The notes: generated from the sequence alone by a model not told the origin. Numbered from the stretch's first letter, positions 25,951 through 37,211 are shown. The stretch is DNA of 54,241 bases from JANMEX01 sp043776635 (GCA_043776635.1 JAYVRA010000084.1:1-54241); one strand, 5' to 3'. Numbers and translations: made by a program.

Positions 25951-28869
25951 CTAAGCTGCTATCGCCCGTTTTCCCGGTTTCCTTGCCAATAAGTCCTTCA
26001 AAAATTTAGCAGTGTAAGAGCGTGGCTCGTCCAGAATATCTTCCGGGCGTCCCACAGCCACAATCTCGCCGCCGCCGTCGCCACCTTCGGGGCCGAGATC
26101 GACTATCCAGTCTGCGGTTTTGATGACCTCAAGATTATGCTCGATGACGACGACTGTGTTGCCCTGATCGACTAGCTCGTGCAGCACTTCAAGAAGCTTG
26201 GCGACATCGTGGAAATGCAGGCCCGTGGTAGGCTCATCCAATATGTAAAGAGTGCGGCCGGTGGCCTTGCGCGATAGTTCTTTGGCCAGCTTAATGCGCT
26301 GTGCCTCGCCGCCTGAAAGTGTCGTGGCTTGTTGGCCGATATGGATATAGCCAAGGCCAACTTGTTTCAGCGCATCCAGTTTATCGCGCACCATTGGCAC
26401 GGCGGCGAAGAAATCGACACCTTCTTCGACTGTCATATCCAAAACGTCGGCGATGCTCTTGCCCTTGAACAGCACGTCCAACGTTTCGCGGTTATAGCGC
26501 TTTCCATGGCAGACGTCGCAGGTGACATAGACATCCGGAAGAAAGTGCATCTCGATTTTGATGACGCCATCACCCTGACACGCCTCGCACCGCCCGCCTT
26601 TGACATTGAACGAGAAGCGACCCGGCTGATAACCACGCGCTTTCGCCTCCGGCAGTCCGGCAAACCAATCGCGGATTGGCGTGAACGCGCCAGTGTAGGT
26701 GGCCGGATTGGAGCGCGGCGTGCGGCCGATTGGTGACTGGTCAATGTCGATCACCTTGTCGATTAGCTCCAAACCTTCAATACGGTCATGCTCCGCCGGA
26801 TTTTCGCGTGAACCCATTATACGCCGCGAAGCCGCCGAGAACAGTGTCTCAATCAGGAAAGTGGATTTGCCGCCGCCCGAAACACCTGTGACAGCAGTGA
26901 AGCAGCCAAGCGGAATTTCCGCCGTGATATTTTTCAAATTGTTACCACGCGCGCCAATAACCTTAATACGCTTCGCCTTGTTGATTTTACGCCGCTCATG
27001 GGGAACGGGTACTGCAAGTTCGCCTGTCAAATATTTGCCGGTGAGAGAGTTTTTGTTGGCCATGATATCGGCGGGTGAGCCTTTTGCGATAATCTCGCCG
27101 CCATGGACGCCGGCGGCGGGGCCAATATCAACAACATAATCAGCAGTGAGAATTGCGTCCTCATCATGCTCGACAACGATGACTGTATTTCCCAAATCGC
27201 GCAGATGGCGCAGCGTTACCAGCAGTCGCTCATTGTCACGCTGATGCAGGCCTATGGATGGCTCATCAAGTACGTACAAAACGCCGGTGAGGCCTGAGCC
27301 TATCTGTGAGGCCAGCCGGATACGCTGGCTTTCACCGCCGGATAGGGTGCCGGAATTGCGGGATAGCGCTAGATATTCGAGGCCTACGTCGTTCAGAAAG
27401 CGCAAACGATCGCGGATTTCTTTGAGGATTCGCGGCGCGATTTCTGTCTGCTTGGCATTGAGATGAGCGGGCAAATCCGCAAACCATTGCACAGCATTTT
27501 TGATAGACAGATTAGAAATATGGCCAATATGAAATCCGTTTATCTTGACCGCCAGCGACTCCGGCTTCAAGCGATAGCCACTGCACGCGGGGCAGGGCGT
27601 GGCAGACATGTAGCGCTCGATATCCTCACGCGACCAAGCCGAGTCCGTCTCTTTCCAGCGACGCTCCAGATTGGGAATGACGCCCTCAAAGGCTTTGGTT
27701 GTTTTATAAGAGCGCAGGCCGTCATCATATTGAAACGCGATTTCGCGGCTGCCCGTGCCGTATAAAATAGCCTTCTGCGCTTCGGCGCTCAGCTCGCGCC
27801 AGCGGTCACCGAGCTTAAAGCCATAGGCTTTCGCCAGTGCTTCCAGCGTTTGCGTATAATATGGCGATGTTGATTTTGCCCACGGCGCAATCGCGCCTTC
27901 GCGTAAGGAAACTTGCGTTTCCGGCACTATCAAACCCGGGTCCACCGCCTGCTGCGAGCCAAGGCCATCGCAGGCAGGGCAGGCGCCGAACGGATTGTTG
28001 AATGAAAACAGGCGCGGCTCAATTTCCGCGATCGTGAAGCCGGATACGGGGCAGGCGAACTTTTCGGAAAACAATAGCCGCTCGTGCGTTTCGTTTTTGC
28101 TCTTGTTCGCACCTTCTTCCGATGTGTCGCCAGCGGCGAGCGGTCTATCCGCAAATTCTGCGACTGCTATACCGTCTGCCAAACGCAATGCGGTTTCCAA
28201 ACTATCAGCAAGGCGGGTTTTCAAATCATCGCGCACAACCACACGGTCAACCACCACATCAATGTCATGCTTGAACTTTTTATCCAACGCGGGAACATCG
28301 GCCATCTCGTAAAACGAGCCATCGATTTTGACGCGCTGGAAGCCTTTTTTCTGTAGCTCGGCCAGTTCTTTTTTGAATTCACCTTTGCGGCCTCTGGAAA
28401 TTGGCGCAAGGATAAACAGGCGCGTGCCGTCCTCTTGCTCCAGCACGCGGTCAACCATCTGGCTGACGGTCTGACTTTCAATAGGCAATCCGGTTGCAGG
28501 GGAATAAGGAACTCCGACGCGCGCAAACAGCAAGCGCATGTAATCGTGAATCTCTGTGACAGTGCCAACCGTAGAGCGCGGATTGCGCGACGTGGTCTTC
28601 TGCTCGATGGAAATGGCAGGTGACAGACCATCAATTTGATCAACATCCGGTTTTTGCATCATCTCCAAAAACTGCCGCGCGTAAGCAGACAAGCTTTCGA
28701 CATAGCGACGCTGGCCCTCAGCATAAATGGTGTCAAACGCCAGTGACGATTTTCCCGAGCCGGACACTCCAGTCATGACAATCAAACTGTCACGCGGCAA
28801 ATCCAGATCGATGTTCTTCAAATTATGCTCGCGCGCGCCGCGAATGGAAAGAAATTTGTGGTCAGCCAT
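25951..28869 (-). CDS. uvrA: Excinuclease ABC subunit A
   Basis: A 972-residue damage-recognition ATPase of nucleotide excision repair. Both ABC modules are complete: Walker A GVSGSGKSSLAFDT and GVSGGGKSTFLIET, two signature motifs (LSGGESQRIRLASQ and LSGGEAQRIKLAKE) and two Walker B Asp-Glu pairs. The C-terminal zinc module CEACQGDG...CDVCHG is intact. The first zinc site reads CPVSGFTI then CPACDG, so one of the usual four Cys is replaced; I believe this is common in this class. A LexA box lies 135 bases upstream, so SOS induction is expected. Confidence 0.97.
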   Translation of the reverse strand: MADHKFLSIRGAREHNLKNIDLDLPRDSLIVMTGVSGSGKSSLAFDTIYAEGQRRYVESLSAYARQFLEMMQKPDVDQIDGLSPAISIEQKTTSRNPRSTVGTVTEIHDYMRLLFARVGVPYSPATGLPIESQTVSQMVDRVLEQEDGTRLFILAPISRGRKGEFKKELAELQKKGFQRVKIDGSFYEMADVPALDKKFKHDIDVVVDRVVVRDDLKTRLADSLETALRLADGIAVAEFADRPLAAGDTSEEGANKSKNETHERLLFSEKFACPVSGFTIAEIEPRLFSFNNPFGACPACDGLGSQQAVDPGLIVPETQVSLREGAIAPWAKSTSPYYTQTLEALAKAYGFKLGDRWRELSAEAQKAILYGTGSREIAFQYDDGLRSYKTTKAFEGVIPNLERRWKETDSAWSREDIERYMSATPCPACSGYRLKPESLAVKINGFHIGHISNLSIKNAVQWFADLPAHLNAKQTEIAPRILKEIRDRLRFLNDVGLEYLALSRNSGTLSGGESQRIRLASQIGSGLTGVLYVLDEPSIGLHQRDNERLLVTLRHLRDLGNTVIVVEHDEDAILTADYVVDIGPAAGVHGGEIIAKGSPADIMANKNSLTGKYLTGELAVPVPHERRKINKAKRIKVIGARGNNLKNITAEIPLGCFTAVTGVSGGGKSTFLIETLFSAASRRIMGSRENPAEHDRIEGLELIDKVIDIDQSPIGRTPRSNPATYTGAFTPIRDWFAGLPEAKARGYQPGRFSFNVKGGRCEACQGDGVIKIEMHFLPDVYVTCDVCHGKRYNRETLDVLFKGKSIADVLDMTVEEGVDFFAAVPMVRDKLDALKQVGLGYIHIGQQATTLSGGEAQRIKLAKELSRKATGRTLYILDEPTTGLHFHDVAKLLEVLHELVDQGNTVVVIEHNLEVIKTADWIVDLGPEGGDGGGEIVAVGRPEDILDEPRSYTAKFLKDLLARKPGKRAIAA

Positions 28870-29003
28870 AGGGAATCCGCTACTCGAAACTAATCAGCTT
28901 CTCTATTTAGATAGTGAACGCGCAATGTCGAGGTCGCACCGCACTGCCACACACAATCATACACCGAAACTAAAACATCTTGGCATTTAACAGCTCAGTA
29001 TTA

Positions 29004-29018
29004 GAACATATATAGAAC
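29004..29018. promoter_or_regulatory. LexA (SOS) box of uvrA
   Basis: GAAC-N7-GAAC with spacer ATATATA, exactly the alphaproteobacterial LexA operator (direct repeat, unlike the E. coli palindrome). It is 135 bases from the uvrA start codon. Confidence 0.85.
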
Positions 29019-29082
29019 AAAATTGATTTGTAAACGGGAAAATCAATGAAACACATTGTGATGGACCGGGATGATAGTGCGC

Positions 29083-29111
29083 TTGACCTTAGGTAAATTC
29101 AGGTGCATATT
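29083..29111 (+). promoter_or_regulatory. Sigma-70-type promoter inside the uvrA/ssb gap
   Basis: TTGACC (29083-29088), 17-base spacer, CATATT (29106-29111), reading towards ssb. It lies about 350 bases before ssb, and the next ~190 bases are rich in hairpins. Confidence 0.6.
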
Positions 29112-29117
29112 TTGATT

Positions 29118-29306
29118 GTCGCATAGTTGTTGCGTCGTTATTCGGGAGCGGAGCCATGACGCCGCCAGAGCAGATATAGATGCGGGTTAGACCCGCCAAA
29201 CCACATAGCTAATCTTTTGTCGCCTCACAACAATGCAGGCGAAACTGCCTTGGAGAAGGAATAAATCTTCTGAGAGCCTCGTGCGCCCAATGAGCCACGG
29301 GGCTCT
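29118..29306 (+). ncRNA. Candidate small RNA between uvrA and ssb
   Basis: Starting about seven bases after a good -10 element, the sequence has successive hairpins: GCGTC/GACGC (29132-29162), GCGGGT-TAG-ACCCGC (29182-29196), CGCCT/AGGCG (29221-29241), AGAAG/CTTCT (29254-29271) and a ten-pair terminal hairpin AGAGCC-CGTG/CACG-GGCTCT (29273-29306) followed by ATTCATTTT. AGGC at 29237 can alternatively pair with GCCT at 29247, so two folds compete. No protein frame fits. The family is not recognised. An untranslated ssb leader is the main alternative. Confidence 0.45.
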
Positions 29307-29359
29307 ATTCATTTTGATGTTGCAGTTGCGGGCATTGACAATCCAGAAATTTATTATTA

Positions 29360-29374
29360 GAACAAATAAAGAAC
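29360..29374. promoter_or_regulatory. LexA (SOS) box of ssb
   Basis: A second GAAC-N7-GAAC, spacer AAATAAA, 94 bases before the ssb start codon. Together with the uvrA box it makes this gap an SOS control region for both genes. Confidence 0.85.
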
Positions 29375-29467
29375 AAAAACTTCTGTGGAAAGCCTAAAGT
29401 CGGGCAGCAATATTTAGCAGGTTGGTTTAAGTTAACACAAATTTAGTGTTTTTCGAGGGTTGATATT

Positions 29468-29989
29468 ATGGCTGGCAGTTTGAATAAAGTAATTTTGATT
29501 GGCAATCTGGGTAAAGACCCTGAAGTGCGCAAAATGCAGTCCGGCGATAGTGTGGTGAATTTCTCGCTCGCAACATCGGAGTCTTGGCGTGACAAGAATT
29601 CAGGCGAGCGCAAGGAAAAGACTGAGTGGCACAATATTGTTATATTTAACGAGGGTATAGCCAAGGTTGCTGAGCAATACCTCAAGAAGGGTATGAAGGT
29701 CTACCTTGAGGGCGCAATGCAGACCCGTAAGTGGACTGATAATGCTGGCGTGGAGAAATATTCAACCGAAATTGTGCTGCAGAAATATCGTGGCGAATTG
29801 CAGATGTTGGACAGCCGCAATGAAAGTTCAGGCCGCAGCGGCGGGGGTGAATATGACCAGAGTGGTGGTTCGGACTTCGGTCGCTCCAGCCCGATGCCTG
29901 CTTCAGTTGGCGGTAATCGTGGCGGCAACGCGCCCGCTCCGGCTGGTGGCGGCTTCTCGCGCGATCTGGATGATGAAATCCCTTTTTGA
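29468..29989 (+). CDS. ssb: Single-stranded DNA-binding protein
   Basis: A 173-residue SSB. The N-terminal OB fold (residues 1-110) starts AGSLNKVILIGNLGKDPEVR and has EWHNIVIFNE and YLKKGMKVYLEGAMQTRKW. A Gly/Ser-rich linker follows, and the acidic tip DLDDEIPF that docks repair and replication partners closes the protein. It acts in replication, recombination and SOS repair. A LexA box lies upstream. The 3' end is six bases from the end of the convergent marC pseudogene, leaving almost no room for a terminator. Confidence 0.97.
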   Translation: MAGSLNKVILIGNLGKDPEVRKMQSGDSVVNFSLATSESWRDKNSGERKEKTEWHNIVIFNEGIAKVAEQYLKKGMKVYLEGAMQTRKWTDNAGVEKYSTEIVLQKYRGELQMLDSRNESSGRSGGGEYDQSGGSDFGRSSPMPASVGGNRGGNAPAPAGGGFSRDLDDEIPF

Positions 29990-29994
29990 TATGA

Positions 29995-30627
29995 TTAGTG
30001 CGCCATCAGCACTTTGATCGCATCGAATACAAACTGCACCGCAAGCGCGGCGAGCAACATGCCAAGCAGCCGCGTCAGCATTGAACGGCCGGTTTGACCC
30101 AGTAGTTTGTCCAAGCGTTCTGCAATCATAAAAATAGACCATGTGATAGCCACTGATACCTATATTACCGGAATTAGAACTGCGCGGGATTCGATCGGGC
30201 CGAATTTGTCTGCCAGCAAAATTGTTGCTGATATCGTGCCAAGGCCGGCAATGAGAGGAACTGCAAGCGGGAACGCGGCAATATTTTGGATCATATCCTG
30301 GGTGATTGCGACTTCGGCGCTTGCCTCACGGCGCTGTTCACGCCGTTCAAAAATCATTTCAAAAGCGATGTAAAAAAGCAGTAAACCGCCAGCAAGCTTA
30401 AATGCTGATATTGTTATCCCGAACAAGCCGAGGATAGACGTCCCAAATACCGCGAACATCGACATCACGAGCGTGGCAATAACGCTGGATCTTATGGCAA
30501 CCTGGTTGCGCTGTTTGCGGTCCATGCCGCGCGTGAGCACAAGAAATAGCGGTGCAAGGCTGTGCGGGCTGATCGTGACTAATATTGTGACCAATGCGTT
30601 TGTGAGAGCATCGTAATTTAAGAGCAT
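29995..30627 (-). pseudogene. MarC-family membrane protein interrupted by an amber codon
   Basis: Read on the minus strand from ATG 30627, the protein matches the MarC family of integral membrane proteins: ISPHSLAPLFLVLTRGM, FGTSILGLFGITISAFKLAGG, IAAFPLAVPLIAGLGTISA. After VLIPVI a TAG (30160-30162) stops it. The same frame then continues for 54 residues (MIAERLDKLLGQTGRSMLTR and a last hydrophobic segment) to a TAA at 29995, exactly the expected C-terminal end. Total length without the stop, about 209 residues, is normal for MarC. So it is one gene split by a single nonsense base. A real inactivation, a base-call error or amber readthrough are possible; the intact downstream frame argues for a recent event. 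MarC function is unsettled. Confidence 0.85.
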
Positions 30628-30843
30628 TGCCGTCAAGCCCGCTGTTGGAAGTCCGTCATATATTCTCCAAACTACACATAATTCGACTTTTCAACAGGTG
30701 AGGTTTTTATTGGCATGATATCGACAGGTTAAGTCGATGAAATCATTGCGTTTTGAATTGAAATTTGAAAGCCTGTGAGTTCGCATTTTGTGTGTGTGTA
30801 GGCTATATGTAAGCTTATTGATTCTATAGATTCGGCGGTAAAC

Positions 30844-33597
<2,754 letters not shown>

Positions 33598-33618
33598 GAT
33601 TTGGAGCCGCGTCGCGCT

Positions 33619-33732
33619 CTAAAAGTGCGATACAGTATCTTGTGTTACTTCTGCGCTATTGGCATGAAGCATTACCGCTGTTGCAATTAACATTGCTGTC
33701 ATCATAGAGGCGGCGAGTAAGAAAATGATCAT
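33619..33732 (-). CDS. Possible 37-residue membrane peptide
   Basis: On the minus strand between gyrA and coaD, ATG 33732 opens a 37-residue frame: a hydrophobic segment of about 20 residues (MIIFLLAASMMTAMLIATAV) followed by a polar tail ending VSHF. This is the shape of a single-pass membrane or signal-peptide-like micro-protein. Only a weak purine-rich element (TTGGA) lies before it. It occupies most of an otherwise empty 300-base gap. Unverified; it could be chance. Confidence 0.3.
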   Translation of the reverse strand: MIIFLLAASMMTAMLIATAVMLHANSAEVTQDTVSHF

Positions 33733-33898
33733 GGATTGGTCCAATCGTTTGACTATGTAAATAAGTAACGAGTGAGATCATCACATAGTTCCACTGAACC
33801 GCTGCTGATTGTGCTGTTCATTTGTGGTTCATGTTGTTTTCGTGCGTTTACGCGGCTTGGGAATTGTCAATTGTATCTGAAACAGCTAGAGGATGCCC

Positions 33899-34393
33899 AT
33901 GAAAGTCGGCTTTTACACGGGTTCCTTTGATCCTTTGACGAACGGTCACATTGATGTGATCGGCGATGCTTTGGATATTATGGACAAGCTGATTATCGCT
34001 ATTGGCGTCCATCCGGGTAAAAAGCCGCTGTTTGATTTTGATGAACGGTCAGTATTAATAGGGGATGCGGTGAGGGCTGCGTTTGCGTTGCGCATCGGCG
34101 ATATGTCGGTCCAGTTGTTTGATGGATTAGCAGTGGACGCCGCCAGTAAAGCCGGTGCGAGTATTTTGGTGCGCGGCCTGCGCGATGCCACGGACTTTGA
34201 CTATGAAATGAATATGGCCGGAATGAACAGGCAGATGGCACCGCAAATCCGCACGATATTCTTTCCGGCGAAACCACTTTCGCGGCATATCACCGCCACA
34301 TTGGTGCGCCAAATCGCCTCGATGGGCGGCGATATTTCCGGTTTTGTGCCGGATAATGTTTCTGCCGCTCTCAAAACTCACTTCAACAAATAA
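33899..34393 (+). CDS. coaD: Phosphopantetheine adenylyltransferase
   Basis: A 164-residue nucleotidyltransferase that makes dephospho-CoA from phosphopantetheine and ATP, the next-to-last step of CoA synthesis. The N-terminal TGSFDPLTNGHIDVI holds the HxGH-type motif (here NGHID), and ILVRGLRDATDFDYE, AGMNRQM and the C-terminal SRHITATLVRQIASMGGDIS complete it. The second ATG (33899) is preferred over 33893 because AGAGG would be too close to the first. The periplasmic cyclophilin gene starts ten bases after the stop. Confidence 0.95.
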   Translation: MKVGFYTGSFDPLTNGHIDVIGDALDIMDKLIIAIGVHPGKKPLFDFDERSVLIGDAVRAAFALRIGDMSVQLFDGLAVDAASKAGASILVRGLRDATDFDYEMNMAGMNRQMAPQIRTIFFPAKPLSRHITATLVRQIASMGGDISGFVPDNVSAALKTHFNK

Positions 34394-34403
34394 AGGGTAT
34401 TCC

Positions 34404-34979
34404 ATGTCTAAATTGTTCCGGCTTTTGGCCAGCGCTATTTTGTTTGCCACGTTCTCATTCAGCGCTCTGGCCGCAGCGCCAGAAGATACGATGGTTATCA
34501 AGCTTAAAGACGGCGACGTTACGATTGCGCTTCGTCCGGATTTGGCACCAAAGCATGTCGCGCAAATCAAGGCACTTGCGGCCAAAGGTTTTTACAACGA
34601 TGTGGTGTTTCACCGTGTAATCAACGGTTTCATGGCACAAACCGGGGATGGCCAGTATGGCAATGCGGGTAAGAACTACAATAAAGATGCCGCAGGAACA
34701 GGCGGCTCCGATTTGCCGGACATCCCTGCTGAATTCTCCAAGGAATCATTCGTGCGCGGTACTGTTGGCATGGCTCGTTCGCAAGATCCAAATTCTGCCA
34801 ATTCGCAGTTTTTCATCATGTTTGGCGATGGGGCGTTCTTGAATGGTCAATATACAATCGTTGGCACAGTCGTGTCCGGCATGGAACTGGTAGATAAAAT
34901 CAAGCGCGGCGAAGAGGCTCAGAACGGTGTTGTAACCGACCCTGACAAAATGATCAGCGTAAAAATTGGCGCTAAATAA
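34404..34979 (+). CDS. Exported cyclophilin-type peptidyl-prolyl isomerase
   Basis: A 191-residue protein: signal peptide (residues 1-24, ending SALAA), then a cyclophilin domain with FYNDVVFHRVINGFMAQTGD, ARSQDPNSANSQFFI and the active-site Arg in FHRV. It should fold proteins in the periplasm. ATG 34404 has AAAGGG upstream and gives the signal peptide; a frame from 34344 overlaps coaD and has no support. It is the first of two adjacent cyclophilin genes, clearly paralogues, with coaD just upstream in the same transcript. Confidence 0.93.
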   Translation: MSKLFRLLASAILFATFSFSALAAAPEDTMVIKLKDGDVTIALRPDLAPKHVAQIKALAAKGFYNDVVFHRVINGFMAQTGDGQYGNAGKNYNKDAAGTGGSDLPDIPAEFSKESFVRGTVGMARSQDPNSANSQFFIMFGDGAFLNGQYTIVGTVVSGMELVDKIKRGEEAQNGVVTDPDKMISVKIGAK

Positions 34980-35010
34980 CAAAACTGAAATTCTGTAGAG
35001 GACTGATTTT

Positions 35011-35517
35011 ATGACAATTAAAGACCCGGAAAATACGCTGATCCTGGAAACCACCAAGGGCACAGTCGTGATTGAAATGTTCCCTGATTTGGCCCCTGGC
35101 CATGTGGAACGCATCAAGGAATTGGTGCGAGCAGGTGAATATGACGGCGTGGTTTTCCACCGCGTTATCGATGGCTTCATGGCGCAAACCGGGGATGTGA
35201 AGTTCGGCAAAAAGGGCGGCAAAGATTTCAATCCATCCCGTGCCGGTATGGGCGGCTCCGACAAGCCGGACTTAAAGGCTGAATTTTCAAACACCAACCA
35301 CGTTCGCGGCACGCTTTCCATGGCGCGTTCGCAAATGCCAAACTCTGCCAATTCGCAGTTTTTCATCTGCTTTGGTGATGCTAGCTTTTTGAACCGCCAA
35401 TACACTGTTTGGGGTCAGGTTATGCAGGGCATGGAATTTGTTGACAAAATCAAGCGCGGCGAACCTGTTTCTGATCCGGATTCAATCGTCAGCGCGAAAG
35501 TGGCTGCGGACGCGTAG
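35011..35517 (+). CDS. ppiB: Cytoplasmic cyclophilin-type peptidyl-prolyl isomerase
   Basis: A 168-residue cyclophilin without a signal peptide. It shares VVFHRVIDGFMAQTGDVKFG, ARSQMPNSANSQFFICFGDA and VDKIKRGE with the exported copy just upstream, so the pair arose by duplication and now serve two compartments. GAGGACTG lies before the ATG. The gap to the upstream copy is 31 bases, indicating an operon coaD - ppi - ppi. queA usually follows directly in relatives; here a degenerate 0.6 kb stretch intervenes. Confidence 0.93.
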   Translation: MTIKDPENTLILETTKGTVVIEMFPDLAPGHVERIKELVRAGEYDGVVFHRVIDGFMAQTGDVKFGKKGGKDFNPSRAGMGGSDKPDLKAEFSNTNHVRGTLSMARSQMPNSANSQFFICFGDASFLNRQYTVWGQVMQGMEFVDKIKRGEPVSDPDSIVSAKVAADA

Positions 35518-35526
35518 TCCTAATTT

Positions 35527-35751
35527 ATGAATCTAAGTTCAAACGCAATTACCGATGCTCATGCAGCCTTGCATGAGCATCGGTATCTGTTCGAGAAGTT
35601 AGTTAATTACTTTCGAAATGAAAATTCGGAAACTGGTCGCCGGATTGCAGGCGCTCTTAATTCAGAAATTAAAGACATTCTTCTTAGCTCTTTTGTTTGC
35701 GAATTTGTACTGAGAGAGATTAAATTTGCAATAGCAGCAGGCATTTTCTGA
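35527..35751 (+). CDS. Unrecognised small protein after ppiB
   Basis: A 74-residue frame nine bases after ppiB. No family is recognised. The sequence is protein-like (RYLFEKLVNYFRNENSETGRR, then an amphipathic or hydrophobic end ILLSSFVCEFVLREIKFAIA), but there is no clear ribosome binding site, and its first third contains a perfect 14-base inverted repeat. It may be a real accessory gene, a remnant, or just the sequence around a transcript-ending hairpin. Confidence 0.3.
   Translation: MNLSSNAITDAHAALHEHRYLFEKLVNYFRNENSETGRRIAGALNSEIKDILLSSFVCEFVLREIKFAIAAGIF
35551..35584. repeat. Perfect 14-base inverted repeat after ppiB
   Basis: ACCGATGCTCATGC (35551-35564), loop AGCCTT, GCATGAGCATCGGT (35571-35584). 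A very stable hairpin 33 bases beyond the ppiB stop. There is no T tract after it, so a Rho-assisted end, an mRNA-stabilising structure or a protein-binding site are all possible. Confidence 0.8.
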
Positions 35752-35879
35752 TACAGACGAACTCCATAGTCTTGAACATGCTTTTTGCTGCATATGCTGC
35801 TCTAGCCAGTTTCAACACTCTCATGATATTCAGGTTTCCTTAAGTTGAGCTAATTATATCAAAGTATAAGCAGGAATAG

Positions 35880-36131
35880 ATGGTAAGGATTCTTGACGAA
35901 CATATACCCAAAATAATAGATTCTGGCGATGCGATAAGGCATCATCACGATCGCATTTTCAGTCGAGTTTAAAGTAAGAAAGTCGGAAATAGTTCCGTTG
36001 GCCAAATGACTGCTCATTGGGGCCCCGCGCTCAAACTGACTGACAAGAATATGGAAGATTTCTATTTTGAATTCCCATCAGCTCAAGTTCTTGCGGCATT
36101 AAGAAAAATAATTGAGCAGTTGGAAAAGTGA
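35880..36131 (+). pseudogene. Remnant of an unidentified small gene upstream of queA
   Basis: One frame reads 30 residues from ATG 35880 (MVRILDEHIPKIIDSGDAIR...), hits TAA at 35970-35972, and then continues in the same frame for 53 codons to TGA 36131, including MTAHWGPALKL and EDFYFEFPSAQVLAALRKII. Both halves look like coding sequence, so an ~83-residue gene broken by one stop is a reasonable reading. Alternatively the second half alone, from ATG 36006 (41 residues), is a small gene. No family is recognised. The rest of 35752-35879 shows nothing clear. Confidence 0.35.
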
Positions 36132-36134
36132 CGA

Positions 36135-37211
36135 ATGCGCGTCGATCAATTTGATTTTGAACTTCCGGAAGAGCGTATAGCGCTACGACCGGCGGAGCCG
36201 CGCGAAAGTGCCAAACTGCTGGTGATATCAGGCCAAGACATTTCCGATGCTACGGTGGCAGATCTGCCAAGCCTGCTTCGAGCGGGCGATGTGCTTGTGT
36301 TCAACGATACGAAAGTGATTCCCGCGCAGCTATTCGGCCTTCGAGAGCGTGACGGTAATTTTGCCCGAGTTGATGCAACGTTGCACATGCGTGAAAGCGC
36401 CAATGAGTGGCGGGCGTTTATGCGCCCTGCCAAGCGTGTGAAAGCGGGCGATCGTGTCCGGTTCGGCCATGATGAAAGCGCCTGCATGTCGGGCCAACTC
36501 GATGCAACCGTTGTGGAAAAGACCGAAGGCGGCGAGGCGCTGCTGCGGTTTGATTTTTCCGGCCCGCATTTGGATGATGCCATACGAAACGTCGGACACA
36601 TTCCCATTCCTCCCTATATTGCCGCCAAACGTGGCGATGATGCGCATGACTTGACGGATTATCAGACTATTTATGCGCGTGAAGAGGGCGCAGTTGCCGC
36701 TCCAACCGCTGGCCTGCATTTCACGCCGGAACTTTTTGCGAAATTGGATGAAAAGGGCGTCGAGCGGCATTTTGTGACGCTGCATGTCGGGGCAGGTACG
36801 TTTTTGCCGGTGAAGGTGGATGATACCAAAGACCATAAAATGCACCATGAGATTGGTCATGTCAGCGCCAGTGTTGCCGCCAGTCTCAACAAAGCCAAGC
36901 GCGAAGGCCGCCGCATTATCGCGGTTGGAACCACATCTTTGCGCTTGCTCGAAAGTGCGGCTAGTGCCGATGGTATGCTGCAAACATGGTCGGGTGCGAC
37001 GGATATTTTCATCACGCCGGGTTACATATTCAAATTCATCGACGGGTTGATGACTAATTTTCACCTGCCGCGCTCTACGCTTTTTATGTTGGTTTCGGCG
37101 CTTGGCGGCTACGACACAATTCGGCTGGCCTATGCTCATGCCATAGCGAGCGGCTACCGTTTTTATTCCTACGGTGATACCAGCCTGATTTTACCAAAAG
37201 GACAGGGCTGA
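36135..37211 (+). CDS. queA: S-adenosylmethionine:tRNA ribosyltransferase-isomerase
   Basis: A 358-residue enzyme that builds epoxyqueuosine on tRNA by adding the ribosyl part of SAM to preQ1. Typical segments: DFELPEERIALRPAEPRESA at the N-terminus, GDVLVFNDTKVIPAQLFG, YQTIYAREEGAVAAPTAGLH, FVTLHVGAGTFLPVK and TNFHLPRSTLFMLVSAL. The ATG is four bases after the stop of the remnant upstream; no strong ribosome binding site is visible. It overlaps tgt by one base, the usual queA-tgt pair. Confidence 0.95.
   Translation: MRVDQFDFELPEERIALRPAEPRESAKLLVISGQDISDATVADLPSLLRAGDVLVFNDTKVIPAQLFGLRERDGNFARVDATLHMRESANEWRAFMRPAKRVKAGDRVRFGHDESACMSGQLDATVVEKTEGGEALLRFDFSGPHLDDAIRNVGHIPIPPYIAAKRGDDAHDLTDYQTIYAREEGAVAAPTAGLHFTPELFAKLDEKGVERHFVTLHVGAGTFLPVKVDDTKDHKMHHEIGHVSASVAASLNKAKREGRRIIAVGTTSLRLLESAASADGMLQTWSGATDIFITPGYIFKFIDGLMTNFHLPRSTLFMLVSALGGYDTIRLAYAHAIASGYRFYSYGDTSLILPKGQG

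Larger units (their letters stand above)
28870..29467. other. Divergent uvrA/ssb control region
   Basis: Six hundred bases without a protein gene. It holds a LexA box near each gene (29004-29018 and 29360-29374) and, between them, a sigma-70-like promoter followed by a series of hairpins, listed separately as a candidate small RNA. Confidence 0.7.

Noticed and set aside
36330..37139. 269-residue open frame on the minus strand
   Set aside because: Antisense to queA, which is clearly real.
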